A stretch of 64,000 nucleotides of DNA from Fermentibacter sp964564435 (GCA_964564435.1 CAZMAT010000007.1:1-64000), one strand, 5' to 3'; numbered from the stretch's first letter, positions 48,689 to 57,893 are shown. Notes: a model not told the origin generated them from the letters alone. Numbers and translations are program-made.

Positions 48689-49428
48689 GCACCGGGCTCG
48701 TGGACATCCATTGCCACATCGTCCCCGGCATCGACGACGGGGCGTCGACCTGGGAGCAGTCTGCCGCGATGCTGCACGAGGCGGCATCCGCCTCGAAGGG
48801 CGGGCTGACAGTAATCGCCACCCCTCATGTCTCCATGGCCGGAGACGGCTCCGCAAGGCGTGAGAAGAGGTTCTCCGAGTTCGCGGCCTTCGCACGGGAG
48901 GAGGCTCCCGGAATCAGGATCGGATTCGGCGCGGAGGTTCTCCTCGATGCATCGCCCGGCAGGGGCCGGGCTTCGCGCATGCCCACATACCCGGGATCGG
49001 GATGGGTGCTCGCGGAACTCCCTGCGGGACTGTCCTGGATCCGGGCCCTGTTGAGGCTCTGGATGCTCTCGAGGTCAGTCCCGAGGATCGTGCTGGCACA
49101 CCCCGAGAGGTATCGCTGGTGCTCCCTCCGGCCGGGCCGGCTCGCCGTCCTGGCCCGGCTGGGCATCCTGGGCCAGGTCAGCGGGAGGAGCTTCGAGATG
49201 GGCGGACCTGCCGCGAAGGACACGGCACTGGGGCTGCTCGAGGACGGGCTCGCAAGCTTCCTTGCCAGCGACTGCCACGGCCCCGGGGGCATGACCCTGG
49301 GTGCGCTGGAGGACCCTGTCGCAGGCAGGATCGGCAGAGAACGCTGGGAGGCGCTCACCCGTCTCAATCCCTCCGCCGTCCTTTCGAACCGCGATCTTGC
49401 CGAGGAGTACGGGAGGTTCGCGAGATGA
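48685..49428 (+). CDS. CpsB/CapC-type PHP-domain tyrosine-protein phosphatase
   Basis: This 247-aa PHP-family protein carries the metal motifs DIHCHIVPGIDDGAS (residues 7-21), ATPHVSM (about 46-52), an internal FGAEVLLD, LAHPERY (about 138-144) and SDCHGP (about 195-200). This pattern, HxHxxPxxDDGA plus ATPH and HPERY, is that of CpsB/YwqE manganese-dependent phosphatases which control exopolysaccharide kinases. It lies next to rmlD-like and gmhA genes, consistent with surface polysaccharide regulation. No kinase partner is visible in the window. Confidence 0.85.
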   Translation: MSTGLVDIHCHIVPGIDDGASTWEQSAAMLHEAASASKGGLTVIATPHVSMAGDGSARREKRFSEFAAFAREEAPGIRIGFGAEVLLDASPGRGRASRMPTYPGSGWVLAELPAGLSWIRALLRLWMLSRSVPRIVLAHPERYRWCSLRPGRLAVLARLGILGQVSGRSFEMGGPAAKDTALGLLEDGLASFLASDCHGPGGMTLGALEDPVAGRIGRERWEALTRLNPSAVLSNRDLAEEYGRFAR

Positions 49429-50225
49429 GATACCTGGTGACGGGATCGCGCGGGCTCCTCGGTAGCATGTTCATGGAACGCCTGGGTCCGCTGGCCACCG
49501 GCGTCGACCTCCCGGAGACCGACCTGGCCGCCAGCCCGGCCGGCAACGCCGCCCTCGTGGCCGCGAGCGGAGCCGGCACCGTCATCAACTGCGCCGCTCT
49601 CACCGATGTCGACTACTGCGAAACCCACGGCGAGGAGGCGTTCCGGATCCATGCCGCCGCGGTCGAAGGCCTCGCCCGGGCGGCGGGCAGGCTCGTGACG
49701 TTCAGCACCGACCACGTCTTCAGCGGCCCGTCCGACACCCCCTTCATCGAGGGATGCCGTGTGTCCCCCGCGAACGCCTATGCCGAGAGCAAGCTGGCAG
49801 GCGAGATGCGGGCGCTCGAAAACCCTTCGGCCATCGTCGTGCGCACCTCGTGGCTCTTCGCAGGCGGGAGAGGCCTGGTCCCCAGGCTGCTCGCCGGCAT
49901 GGAGTCGGGGGGTCGCGTCAGGGCCGTAGTGGATCAGACCGCATGCGTCACCTACGCCCCCGATCTGGTCGAGGCCGTTCTCGCCATGCTCGAAGACGGG
50001 TTCCGGGGGCTCGTTCACGCGGTGAACCGCGGCCCGGCGACGCCGTTCTCGATCGCGCAGGAGCTGGCCGGCACCCGGCCGGCCCGCCTGGAGCCGGTGA
50101 GGTGGAGCGACCTCGGGCTGCCCGCGAGGCGCCCGGTCTACTCCGCCCTCGCCACCTCGACCCGATATGTTCTGCCGCCGAGGGAAGAGGCCGTCGGACG
50201 CTGGAGGAAGGAGCGGAAGGGATGA
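49425..50225 (+). CDS. RmlD-like dTDP-4-dehydrorhamnose reductase family protein
   Basis: This is a 266-aa short-chain reductase with an N-terminal Rossmann motif YLVTGSRGLLGSMFM (TGxxGxxG, residues 3-17). The active-site segments TFSTDHVFSG and YAESKLAGE (YxxxK with catalytic Tyr and Lys) follow, and VVRTSWLF is the RmlD signature. It would reduce dTDP-4-keto sugar to dTDP-rhamnose or a related nucleotide sugar. The other rml genes are not in the window, so a different NAD-sugar substrate is possible. ATGA overlaps occur at both ends. Confidence 0.85.
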   Translation: MRYLVTGSRGLLGSMFMERLGPLATGVDLPETDLAASPAGNAALVAASGAGTVINCAALTDVDYCETHGEEAFRIHAAAVEGLARAAGRLVTFSTDHVFSGPSDTPFIEGCRVSPANAYAESKLAGEMRALENPSAIVVRTSWLFAGGRGLVPRLLAGMESGGRVRAVVDQTACVTYAPDLVEAVLAMLEDGFRGLVHAVNRGPATPFSIAQELAGTRPARLEPVRWSDLGLPARRPVYSALATSTRYVLPPREEAVGRWRKERKG

Positions 50226-50791
50226 ACCTCGAATGCCTGGGCTGGATGGAGGAGGCCAGGAGGGCCCTCGGGGTGTTCGACACATCCCAGCTCGACCCCG
50301 TCGTCAGGATCTGCGCAGCCTGCCTGGAGGGGGGCGGGACCATACTGGTCTGCGGCAACGGGGGCAGCGCGGCCGATTCGATGCACCTGACCGCCGAGCT
50401 CGTGGGCAGGTTCCTCGCCGAGAGGAAGCCGCTGAGGGCGGTCTGTCTCTCCGACGACACCGCCGCCATCACCGCGATAGCCAACGACTACGGATACGAG
50501 AAGGTATTCGCCAGGCAGGTGGAGGCCCTGGCACGTCCCGGCGACGTGCTCATAGCAATCTCCACCAGCGGCAGGTCGCCGAGCGTCATAAGGGCCGTCG
50601 AGGCTGCGCGCGCCGCCGGGGCGGGGGTCGTGGCGATGACGGGCGAAGGAGGGGCCGACTTCGCCGCGTCTGCAGATGCTGCGATCATCGCGCCGGCATC
50701 TGTGTCGGGGCATGTCCAGGAGGTCCTCATGGCTGCCGGGCACGCCCTGTGCGCGGCGCTGGAGGCCGGACCGGCCGGGAAGCCCAGTTGA
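50222..50791 (+). CDS. gmhA: Phosphoheptose isomerase (sedoheptulose 7-phosphate isomerase)
   Basis: GmhA converts sedoheptulose 7-phosphate to D-glycero-manno-heptose 7-phosphate for LPS or capsule heptose. The 189-aa SIS-domain protein contains ILVCGNGGSAADSMHLTAELVGRF (about residues 41-64), SDDTAAITAIANDYGYEKVFARQVEALARPGDVLIAISTSGRSPSVIRA (about 80-128), and MTGEGGADF. All are diagnostic of GmhA rather than other SIS proteins. It implies a heptose-containing envelope glycan. It overlaps its neighbours on both sides. Confidence 0.93.
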   Translation: MNLECLGWMEEARRALGVFDTSQLDPVVRICAACLEGGGTILVCGNGGSAADSMHLTAELVGRFLAERKPLRAVCLSDDTAAITAIANDYGYEKVFARQVEALARPGDVLIAISTSGRSPSVIRAVEAARAAGAGVVAMTGEGGADFAASADAAIIAPASVSGHVQEVLMAAGHALCAALEAGPAGKPS

Positions 50792-51804
50792 GCCGCAGGC
50801 GGATCCTCCTCCAGCTCGCCGCCGGGCTGGCGATAGCTGTCACGGCGCTCTGGCTGACCTACCGGAGCCTCGATCTGGACGGCCTGTCCGGAGTCCTCGC
50901 CGGCGCCGACTGGGCCGCCCTCCTTCTGGTGCTGCCCTTCCTAGCGCTCAGCTATGTCTTCAGGATCGTGCAGTGGCAGGTGCTCCTGTCGCCCATCCGC
51001 CGGGTGGGGTTCTCGTGCGCCGCCACGCCGCTGCTGGCGGGATTCATGGTCAATTCGATCATGCCCGCGCGCCTGGGCGAGTTCGTCAGGGCGCTGCTGC
51101 TGTCCAGGCGCACCGGCGTGCCGCGGGCCTCGTCGCTCGCCACCGTGGCGCTGAGCAGGGTCTTCGACGGGCTGACGCTCACGGCGATGAGCCTCGGGGC
51201 CGTGGCCGCGTTCTGGGACACGCTCGATACCCCCGTTCGGAGCGGGCTGCTGCTGGCCGGAGCGGGATACGTCGCCGTGCTCGCCTTCGTGGTCGCTCTG
51301 TGGGTGTGGCGGGGCAGGGCCTGCTCCCTCGCGGTCAGGCCCCTGCGGGCCGCCGGCTTCGCGAGGGCTGCCGAAGGCCTGGAGAGGATCCTGATGTCGT
51401 TCGCAGAGGGGCTGGCAGTCCTCCGCAGCCTTCGGGAGCTGGCGGCGGTGGCGGCCCTGGCCGCGCTGGTGTGGGCCTCCCTGGCCTTGTCGGTGGCTCC
51501 CGTGTTCCTCGCGCTCTCCCTTCCGTTCCGCTGGTACTACCCCGTGCTGGTGCTGATACTGGCGGCATTCGGGATGCTCGTCCCCACCCCGGCGGGCACC
51601 GGCACGGTGCACGCGGCGCTCACGGCCGTCATGCCGGCCCTGACGGGCCTGTCGACCCCGCAGGCCGGAGCGCTCGCACTGGTGTTCCATGCCTCTCAGT
51701 TCCTGCCGATCATCGCGGCAGGCATCGTTGCGGCCCTGCACGAAGGGCTCAGGGCGCGCGACGTGGTGGAATCCGGGCCCGACAGCGGCCCGCCCGGCCA
51801 CTGA
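50788..51804 (+). CDS. Lysylphosphatidylglycerol synthase TM-region (flippase-like) membrane protein
   Basis: This 338-aa integral membrane protein has about eight hydrophobic segments. The start is TTG 50788 in a TTGA overlap with gmhA. The family marks are LALSYVFRIVQWQVLL, FMVNSIMPARLGEFVRALLLSRRTG (a conserved N..P.R.GE..R motif, about residues 88-112) and FGMLVPTPAGTGTVHAALTAVMPALTG near the C-terminus. This is the UPF0104/LPG_synthase_TM fold, without the catalytic lysyl-transferase domain, so it is likely a lipid-linked glycan or phospholipid transporter. The location fits surface-polysaccharide biogenesis. Confidence 0.82.
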   Translation: MSRRRILLQLAAGLAIAVTALWLTYRSLDLDGLSGVLAGADWAALLLVLPFLALSYVFRIVQWQVLLSPIRRVGFSCAATPLLAGFMVNSIMPARLGEFVRALLLSRRTGVPRASSLATVALSRVFDGLTLTAMSLGAVAAFWDTLDTPVRSGLLLAGAGYVAVLAFVVALWVWRGRACSLAVRPLRAAGFARAAEGLERILMSFAEGLAVLRSLRELAAVAALAALVWASLALSVAPVFLALSLPFRWYYPVLVLILAAFGMLVPTPAGTGTVHAALTAVMPALTGLSTPQAGALALVFHASQFLPIIAAGIVAALHEGLRARDVVESGPDSGPPGH

Positions 51805-51839
51805 GGCCGGTTCCGGCTCCGCCGCAACGGACGATGTCA

Positions 51840-51897
51840 CGCAAGAAGCTGTTCTGCAGCAGGATGAAGCATGGCTCCGTGTGGCATGCTTCTTGCG
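51840..51897 (+). promoter_or_regulatory. Overlapping, mutually exclusive inverted repeats upstream of fmdB
   Basis: CGCAAGAAGC (51840-51849) is a perfect inverted repeat of GCTTCTTGCG (51888-51897). GAAGCATG (51866-51873) also pairs perfectly with CATGCTTC (51885-51892), using part of the same right arm, so the two stems cannot form together. The region lies between the flippase-like gene and fmdB. It could be a terminator or a switch. No T-tract follows. Confidence 0.5.
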
Positions 51898-51973
51898 GCT
51901 GATGCCTTTGCGGGAGGCGCCGCTGCATATTAGGGGTTGCGCCGTCGATTCGGCGGCTAACATGGAGGCTTCG

Positions 51974-52249
51974 ATGCCCACGTACGATTACGAGTGCGAA
52001 TCCTGCGGCCACAGGTACGAGAGGTTCCAGAGCATGACCGACGAGCCCGAGCGCGTCTGCCCCGAATGCGGGTGCGCGGTGCGCAGGCTCATCGGCAGCG
52101 GAGCGGGCATCATCTTCAAGGGTGCCGGCTTCTACGCGACCGACTATCGGAAGGGATCCTGCCCCGAGGGAAGGGGCGCGTGCGAATCCGCCAAGCCCTC
52201 CCCGGACGATTCCGGGCACACCTGCTCGGGTTCGTGCTGCTGCAAGTAG
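51974..52249 (+). CDS. FmdB family zinc-ribbon protein
   Basis: This 91-residue protein starts MPTYDYECESCGHRYERFQSM and carries a second pair, CPECGCAVRRLIGSGAGIIFKGAGFYATDYR. This is the FmdB/CxxC_CxxC_SSSS zinc-ribbon family, whose members are small putative regulatory or metal-binding proteins; the exact role is unknown. The C-terminal tail is extended and ends in a Cys-rich SGSCCCK. GGAGG lies 6 nt before the ATG. The following gene's proposed start overlaps its end by 16 nt. Confidence 0.88.
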   Translation: MPTYDYECESCGHRYERFQSMTDEPERVCPECGCAVRRLIGSGAGIIFKGAGFYATDYRKGSCPEGRGACESAKPSPDDSGHTCSGSCCCK

Positions 52250-53601
52250 TACGCGAAGCGAAGCGGGAGCGGCCTTCCGGCATCCGCCGGAGCCTGGCCG
52301 CGGCTGCGCTCGTGTCCGCGGCCCTGGCCGCGGTCTCCTGCGGTGGAGGCGGCGCTGACAGCGGCGGTGTCGTCACGGTGACATTCTGGCATGCCATGGG
52401 CGGCCCCCTGGGGGATGTCCTCGAAGACACGCTCATAGCCGAGTTCAACGAGACCCATCCAGGCATAGAGGTCGTGCCCGTGGCGATGGGGAACTACAGG
52501 GCGCTCAGCCAGAAGATCATGGCGAGCGTGATGGCGGGCGACACCCCCTCCATCGCGCAGGCCTACGAGACATGGACAGCCCAGCTCGTCAGGGGAGGGG
52601 CGATAGTCCCGATGGACTCGCTGATAGCCCTCGACCCCTTCTTCACCGACAGCATCTGGCCGGACGTCTACGGGGTCTTCAGGGAGGACAACACGTTCGA
52701 CGGGCGGGTCTTCAGCCTGCCCTTCAACAAGAGCGTGCCCATGATCTACTACGACGCAGACCTGTTCGACTCGCTGGGCCTCGCCCCCGCAGCCACCCTG
52801 GATGGCCACAGGGCTCTCCTCGAGGCGCTCTGTCTCGACGGCAACTCCGACGGAGACCTCCTGGACGGGGAGGACCGCTGGGGCACCGCCTTCACGGGCA
52901 GCGTCTGGACGTTCGAGTGCCTCCTGTCCCAGCACGGAGGCAGCCTGCTCGATTCCGCCGGCTCTTCGGTGACCTTCGACTCTCCAGAGGGCGAGGCGGC
53001 CCTGGGCTACCTCCAGACCCTCCTCCACGAGGACGGTTCCGCCTATCTCGCCACCGGGTTCGACCACCAGCGCCAGTTCGCGAACGGTCGGGTGGCGCTC
53101 ATCGAGGCATCGGTGACGTCGCTGGCCTTCCTCGAGCAGGACATGCGGAGCCGCGCCGAGAACGGCCTGCCGACCTTCCGGATCGGCGTCGCCCCCCTCC
53201 CCGCCGGTGAGAGGCGCTCGGTCTTCATAGCCGGGACGAACGTCGTGATATTCAGGTCGGGCGATCCACGCGAGGTGTCGGCCTCCTGGGAGTTCGCCAA
53301 GTGGTTCCTGGAGCCGCGGCAGCAGGCCCGGTGGTTCGCCGGCAGCGGCTATCTGCCCGCTGTGCGCAGCGCCCTCGAAGAACCCGAGGCGATGGCCCGC
53401 ATCGGGGCCCACCCGGGCCTGGATGCTGTCATAGGCCAGCTCGATTACGCAATATTCGAACCGCAGACATCGGCCTGGTACGAGGGTAGGGAGTTCCTCT
53501 CCGAGGCCATCGAGATTGCATTGTACGGAAGGATGACGGCAGGCGAGGCCCTGTCGAGGGCCGCGGCCCTGACGGACGCCGAGATCTCCGCCGGCAGATG
53601 A
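52234..53601 (+). CDS. Extracellular solute-binding lipoprotein (family 1, sugar-type)
   Basis: This 455-aa lipoprotein has a signal ending in LAAVSCGGGG (Cys near residue 36). The mature part reads VTVTFWHAMGGPLGDVLEDTLIAEFNETHPGIEVVPVAMGNYRALSQKI, a typical opening of ABC sugar-binding proteins (SBP_bac_1/UgpB-like), followed by LPFNKSVPMIYYDADLFDSLGL. The start, GTG 52234, is the first in-frame start giving a complete signal. No permease or ATPase genes are adjacent, so the transport partners must lie elsewhere. The substrate is probably an oligosaccharide, glycerol phosphate or similar. Confidence 0.85.
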   Translation: MLLQVVREAKRERPSGIRRSLAAAALVSAALAAVSCGGGGADSGGVVTVTFWHAMGGPLGDVLEDTLIAEFNETHPGIEVVPVAMGNYRALSQKIMASVMAGDTPSIAQAYETWTAQLVRGGAIVPMDSLIALDPFFTDSIWPDVYGVFREDNTFDGRVFSLPFNKSVPMIYYDADLFDSLGLAPAATLDGHRALLEALCLDGNSDGDLLDGEDRWGTAFTGSVWTFECLLSQHGGSLLDSAGSSVTFDSPEGEAALGYLQTLLHEDGSAYLATGFDHQRQFANGRVALIEASVTSLAFLEQDMRSRAENGLPTFRIGVAPLPAGERRSVFIAGTNVVIFRSGDPREVSASWEFAKWFLEPRQQARWFAGSGYLPAVRSALEEPEAMARIGAHPGLDAVIGQLDYAIFEPQTSAWYEGREFLSEAIEIALYGRMTAGEALSRAAALTDAEISAGR

Positions 53602-53626
53602 TGGCGGCGGTACGGGGGGACAGCGC

Positions 53627-54631
53627 ATGAAGGGATCAGTGTTTCTGGCGTCGCTCCTGGCACTTCCTGCGGCGGCCGTCACCGTCGGCGAGGCCAGGGC
53701 AGACATCGATGGCGACGGGCTCCCCGACCTGCTCGGCCAGGTCGTGACGATCACCGCCGTGGCTACGTGCGAACCGATGCTCTTCTCGTCGGGATCCGGG
53801 GCGGGCTTCTACGTCCAGGACGCCACGGGGGGCATCAACGTCTACTCCTACGAGCTGCCCGGATTCCCCGCGGGCCCCGGCGACACCCTGCAGATCACGG
53901 GCGAGATCGCCCAGTACAACGGCCTTGTCGAGATATCGCCCGACACCCAGGGGGACTACGTATTCGTCGGTTCGGGTCCGGCCCCCGGTCCCTTGCAGCT
54001 CGCGAGGCACCAGGGCATGGGCGAGGCTGTCGAGGGCCTGCTGGTGAGGGCCGGAGACCCCGGCTCGGGCGAGTGGGTCACCATAGCGAGCGACCCCGTC
54101 CAGTCTGGCGCGGGATGGAACCTGACGGTCTGGAACGGGCAGACGTCCATCGCCGTGAGGGTGGGCGAATCCACGGGGATAGACGTCGACGGCATCCATG
54201 CCGGCGACAGGTTCTTCGTCACCGGGATCGGCGGCCAGTACGACTCCGAGCCACCCTACGACTCGGGCTACCAGCTCCTCCCGAGATACCAGTCCGACCT
54301 CCAGTCCTTCTCTCCATCCGTCTCGAACTACTTCCACCTGGACGTCTACGGCACTCCCTTCGCACCATCGCTGGGCGAGAGCATGCAGTTCGAGTTCGGG
54401 GGACCTCCGGGATGGAGGTTCACCGTGAAGGTGTTCGACCGGTCGGGGCGCGAGGTGGCCAGGCCTGTCGAGTCACGCATGGGCGGCGACGTGATGGAGT
54501 GGGCCGGGCTCGACGACCACGAGGAGGCGCTTCCCATGGGACCCTACCTCGTCATGCTCGAGGGCATCGACGGGGACGGCGAACGATACGTGACCACCGA
54601 GTCCGTGGTGGTCGCGGCGGACCTGGAGTAG
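53627..54631 (+). CDS. Secreted protein with OB-fold-like repeats and FlgD-like C-terminus
   Basis: This 334-aa protein has an N-terminal signal (KGSVFLASLLALPAAAVTVG). The middle part contains VVTITAVATCEPMLFSSGSGAGFYVQDATGGINVYSYELPGFPAGPGDTLQITGEIAQYNGLVEISP, the pattern of exported nucleic-acid-binding OB-fold/DUF5689-like domains. A related unit, GEAVEGLLVRAGDPGSGEWVTIAS, follows. The C-terminal part (about residues 250-330, WRFTVKVFDRSGREVARPV and LPMGPYLVMLEGIDGDG) resembles a FlgD/Ig-like domain. Function is unknown; it leads a cluster of exported barrel proteins. Confidence 0.65.
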   Translation: MKGSVFLASLLALPAAAVTVGEARADIDGDGLPDLLGQVVTITAVATCEPMLFSSGSGAGFYVQDATGGINVYSYELPGFPAGPGDTLQITGEIAQYNGLVEISPDTQGDYVFVGSGPAPGPLQLARHQGMGEAVEGLLVRAGDPGSGEWVTIASDPVQSGAGWNLTVWNGQTSIAVRVGESTGIDVDGIHAGDRFFVTGIGGQYDSEPPYDSGYQLLPRYQSDLQSFSPSVSNYFHLDVYGTPFAPSLGESMQFEFGGPPGWRFTVKVFDRSGREVARPVESRMGGDVMEWAGLDDHEEALPMGPYLVMLEGIDGDGERYVTTESVVVAADLE

Positions 54632-54634
54632 GCC

Positions 54635-55468
54635 ATGAAGACAACAGGATACCTCCGCCATGCAGTTCTGTCCGCCCTGGTGATCCTGTCCTCCCCGGCA
54701 GCCCTCGCGGCATTCGAGGAGCTAGAACTGGGCGTCGCCGACCAGGCCATGGGAGGCACGGGCGTGGCAGGCACGGGCCTGCCCTCGGTGCTCGGAAACC
54801 CCGCCTGCCTCGCTCATGGTGAAGGCATGTCGGCATACGCCTCGAGCCGCCTGCCGTTCACCGTACTCGACCTGGCCACGCACGGGCTCGACTTCTCTGC
54901 GCCGCTCGCGGGGGGCTGGGCCGCCGGCCTTTCCATGAGGGCCTTCGGGTCGGGCGACTATTCCGAGATGCTTGTCGCGCTCACCGCCTCGGGCCGCCTA
55001 GGCCGCGGGATGTATGCAGGCATCCAGCCCGTCTTCGGCAGGGTCGACATAGCGGACGGCCAGAGCAGCTACGGCGGCGCATCGGCCTTCTCGCTGAACG
55101 CAGGCATGCAGGCCGAGGTCTACTCCCGCTGGATGCTGGCCGCATCGGTGAGGAACCTGTTCGAGTCGCGGATAGGCGAGAGCTCCGAGAGCTTCCACCG
55201 GAACCTCGACGTCGGCCTGGCCTACGAACCGTCGGCCGGCCTGGTGACAAGGTTCGTGCTGTCGAGGGATTACAGGGGCATGAGGATCCGGTTCGGCCAG
55301 GCCGTCCCTGTCGGCCCCGTATCGGTCCTGGCCGGAGTGCGCACCGACCCGGCGGTCATCACCGCGGGCCTCTCGACCTCGGTTTCAGGCATCGAGTTCC
55401 AGTACGGGATCGAGAGCCATCCAGACCTCTCCCCGACTCACCAGTTCGGGGTGGGCTATGCTTTCTAG
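54635..55468 (+). CDS. PorV/UPF0164-like outer-membrane protein
   Basis: This 277-aa protein has a signal peptide (YLRHAVLSALVILSSPAALA). It is followed by LGVADQAMGGTGVAGTGLPSVLGNPACLAHG, the G.A..AMGGA.VA...... NPA pattern seen at the start of PorV/PorQ/UPF0164-type barrel proteins. Alternating strands run to the aromatic C-terminus FGVGYAF. It overlaps the next gene by 11 nt, so both are likely made together. It may be an outer-membrane channel or scaffold; the precise role is unknown. Confidence 0.7.
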   Translation: MKTTGYLRHAVLSALVILSSPAALAAFEELELGVADQAMGGTGVAGTGLPSVLGNPACLAHGEGMSAYASSRLPFTVLDLATHGLDFSAPLAGGWAAGLSMRAFGSGDYSEMLVALTASGRLGRGMYAGIQPVFGRVDIADGQSSYGGASAFSLNAGMQAEVYSRWMLAASVRNLFESRIGESSESFHRNLDVGLAYEPSAGLVTRFVLSRDYRGMRIRFGQAVPVGPVSVLAGVRTDPAVITAGLSTSVSGIEFQYGIESHPDLSPTHQFGVGYAF

Positions 55469-57893
55469 CGCGATCCTGCTCGGCCTTGCCGCGATCGCCC
55501 TCCCGGCCCTCGACCTGAACTCGGCCTCCCTCGAGGAGCTCCGGGCCCTGCCCGGCATCACCGACGCACAGGCCGGGGCCCTCTACGGCTACATCCTCGA
55601 AACCGGCGGGCTGGGAGACATCTACGACGTCATGAACGTGCCGGGCTTCACGGCTTCGGATCTGGCCTGGCTGAAGGACAACTCCGTGGTCGTGCCGCCT
55701 CCTCCCGGGCGGATCAGCCCCGCGGTGCTCGACGTGATGGAGCGCCTGGCGGTCGAGGACGGCCCGGGCGATGCCGCGGTAGCCCTCTGGGAGGATCTCC
55801 TGATCAGGCCGATGCCCGCCAACGAGCTGACGACATGGGACCTCAGGAAGCTCGAAGGCGTCAGCCTGGTCGACGCGGCCGCGGTCGAGGGCAGGCTGGC
55901 CACCCTCGGGCCCGTGTCGAGCGTGACGTCGTTCAGGGGCACGGACAACCTCACCTACTACGGATTCCGCAACATGCGCGACTTCGTCTCGGTGAGGGAA
56001 CTCGACCTCACCAGCATGGAGCCGTTCGGCTCCGTGCGGGTCGCGGTCGATGCCGGGTCGGGGAGCTGGTACGACGAGGAGGGTCTGGAGGCAGGCCTGG
56101 ACGAACTGGGAGGCGCCCTCGCCGACTTCGAGTCCGGGGGCCGCGACTATTCCGGTTCGGGGGTCGACAGCCTCGCCCTCTACGAGAGGATATCCGCCGA
56201 GCGCGAGGAGCTAACGGGCGCCAGGCACGTCACCGGCAGCGAGGAGACCGTCAGGGTGGGCATGGGCGACCGTCTGCGGACGGGAGTCCGCCTGTCCCGT
56301 GGCGCCGGTTCCACCGCCGGGCACGGGCTCTTCTCCGGCATGGAGCTCGGCGGCGCCGAGGACACCTGGGACGTGGCCAAGGGGTTCGCGTCCCTCCAGT
56401 ACCTCGGGCCCGTCAGGCAGGTGATCCTGGGCAACTACAGGCTGTCCCTGGGCCAGGGCCTGATGGTGGACAACACCGACGAGTTCATGAGCAGGACCAT
56501 GTACCGGCCCTGGGGGCTCAACCCCGACCTGACCTCCACCCGGCAGTTCGCCTTCACCGGAGGAGCGGCCGAGGTGAGGGCGGGCAGGTTCACCGGCTTC
56601 GGCTTCTTCTCCAGCGCACCCCGCGACGCGATACTCAACTCCGACGGCACCCCGAACTCGCTCGTCCTGGCGAAGTGGCGCACGTCGGACATGGCGGACG
56701 CCGTGAGGGAGACCACGGCAGGCGGATACGGCATAGTAGACCTCGGCGGGGTCCTGCCGTACGGCACCGCCTTCGGGGCCGGGGCGATGTCCATCGCGTG
56801 GGACGACTCCCTCGCCCCCGATCCGGCCGAGATCGACATCCCGGGCGACGCCGAGCACTGGATCTGCCCCGAGTATTCCACGATGCCTTCGGGCGACGGC
56901 ATGAGCGTCTTCTCCATCAGCGGGCAGACCGTCCTCGGGCCCATGTCGCTCGAGGGCGAGGCGGCCCTGCAGGACGAGGACGCAACGGCCTTCCTCGCCA
57001 GCGCGCGCTGGCAGAACGACTGGTTCTACCTGCTCGGGGCCTGGCGCAGGTACGGGCTCGGCTACACGAACCCCTACAACAGGGGGTTCGCAGAGCAGGG
57101 CAGGTTCGACGACACCACCTTCGAGAAGCCCTACTACCTGAACGATCCCCTGATGTGGCAGATGGCGGACTGGCCGGTGCCCAAGCCCGAGGAGGGCCTG
57201 TACATCGAATCCAGGTTCCAGGTCAGCCGCCAGATCGTCGTCCCCCGCGTCTATCTCGACGTCTGGAGGTCCATCCCCTGGGGGTTCGAGAACTGCAGGT
57301 TCCAGGGCGAGGTGGAGTACAGGCCGGTCTTCCCCGTGAGATTCAGGCTGAAGTACAAGTACCAGGACAAGACCAAGATGCAGGACATCATCCCCACGAA
57401 CTCGGTGACGCACGAGGTCACCCTGCGCACGTTCATACTGCCTGCGGGGAACGACTTCTTCGAGGTGTCGCTCAGGGCAGGGGCCGTCGAGCTGACACCC
57501 AACCCGAGGTACGACGACGACAGGCTGATGGCCGGGGGCTTCATAAGCGCCCGCTGGGAGCACCGTTTCACAGAGGACTTCTCGGTGCTGGGCGGCACCA
57601 CCCTCTGGACGACCGACGGAATGAGCCAATGGGAGTTCGAGGACACGGGGATTGACTTCCTGGACGGACGGGGTTCCAAGGTGTACCTGACGATAAAGCA
57701 GACCGTGTCGGACTTCCTTCAGCTCCGCCTGAGGATCCTCCGGAAGGACACGTACTTCCCGCGGACCGGGCTCTACAGGCCGGACCCGGACGACCAGTAC
57801 TACTACGAGGGGGACGGCTCCTCGCTGGTGAGGGACTTCGGCGACCACAGGGCGGGCTACGGGATCAACTGCCAGCTGGACTTCCGCTGGTAG
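55458..57893 (+). CDS. Helix-hairpin-helix domain fused to a large outer-membrane beta-barrel
   Basis: This 811-aa protein has a short signal (SSAILLGLAAIALP) and then LDLNSASLEELRALPGITDAQAGALYGYILETGGLGDIYDVMNVPGF (about residues 19-65), a ComEA-type double helix-hairpin-helix domain. A second HhH-like unit (WDLRKLEGVSLVDAAAVEGRLATLG, about 125-150) follows. The remainder (about 250-811) is rich in alternating strands ending with INCQLDFRW, consistent with a barrel. The pairing is known as an uncharacterised protein type in Bacteroidetes and relatives. The HhH part may bind DNA or a protein partner in the periplasm. It is neighboured by PorV-like proteins. Confidence 0.75.
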   Translation: MLSSAILLGLAAIALPALDLNSASLEELRALPGITDAQAGALYGYILETGGLGDIYDVMNVPGFTASDLAWLKDNSVVVPPPPGRISPAVLDVMERLAVEDGPGDAAVALWEDLLIRPMPANELTTWDLRKLEGVSLVDAAAVEGRLATLGPVSSVTSFRGTDNLTYYGFRNMRDFVSVRELDLTSMEPFGSVRVAVDAGSGSWYDEEGLEAGLDELGGALADFESGGRDYSGSGVDSLALYERISAEREELTGARHVTGSEETVRVGMGDRLRTGVRLSRGAGSTAGHGLFSGMELGGAEDTWDVAKGFASLQYLGPVRQVILGNYRLSLGQGLMVDNTDEFMSRTMYRPWGLNPDLTSTRQFAFTGGAAEVRAGRFTGFGFFSSAPRDAILNSDGTPNSLVLAKWRTSDMADAVRETTAGGYGIVDLGGVLPYGTAFGAGAMSIAWDDSLAPDPAEIDIPGDAEHWICPEYSTMPSGDGMSVFSISGQTVLGPMSLEGEAALQDEDATAFLASARWQNDWFYLLGAWRRYGLGYTNPYNRGFAEQGRFDDTTFEKPYYLNDPLMWQMADWPVPKPEEGLYIESRFQVSRQIVVPRVYLDVWRSIPWGFENCRFQGEVEYRPVFPVRFRLKYKYQDKTKMQDIIPTNSVTHEVTLRTFILPAGNDFFEVSLRAGAVELTPNPRYDDDRLMAGGFISARWEHRFTEDFSVLGGTTLWTTDGMSQWEFEDTGIDFLDGRGSKVYLTIKQTVSDFLQLRLRILRKDTYFPRTGLYRPDPDDQYYYEGDGSSLVRDFGDHRAGYGINCQLDFRW

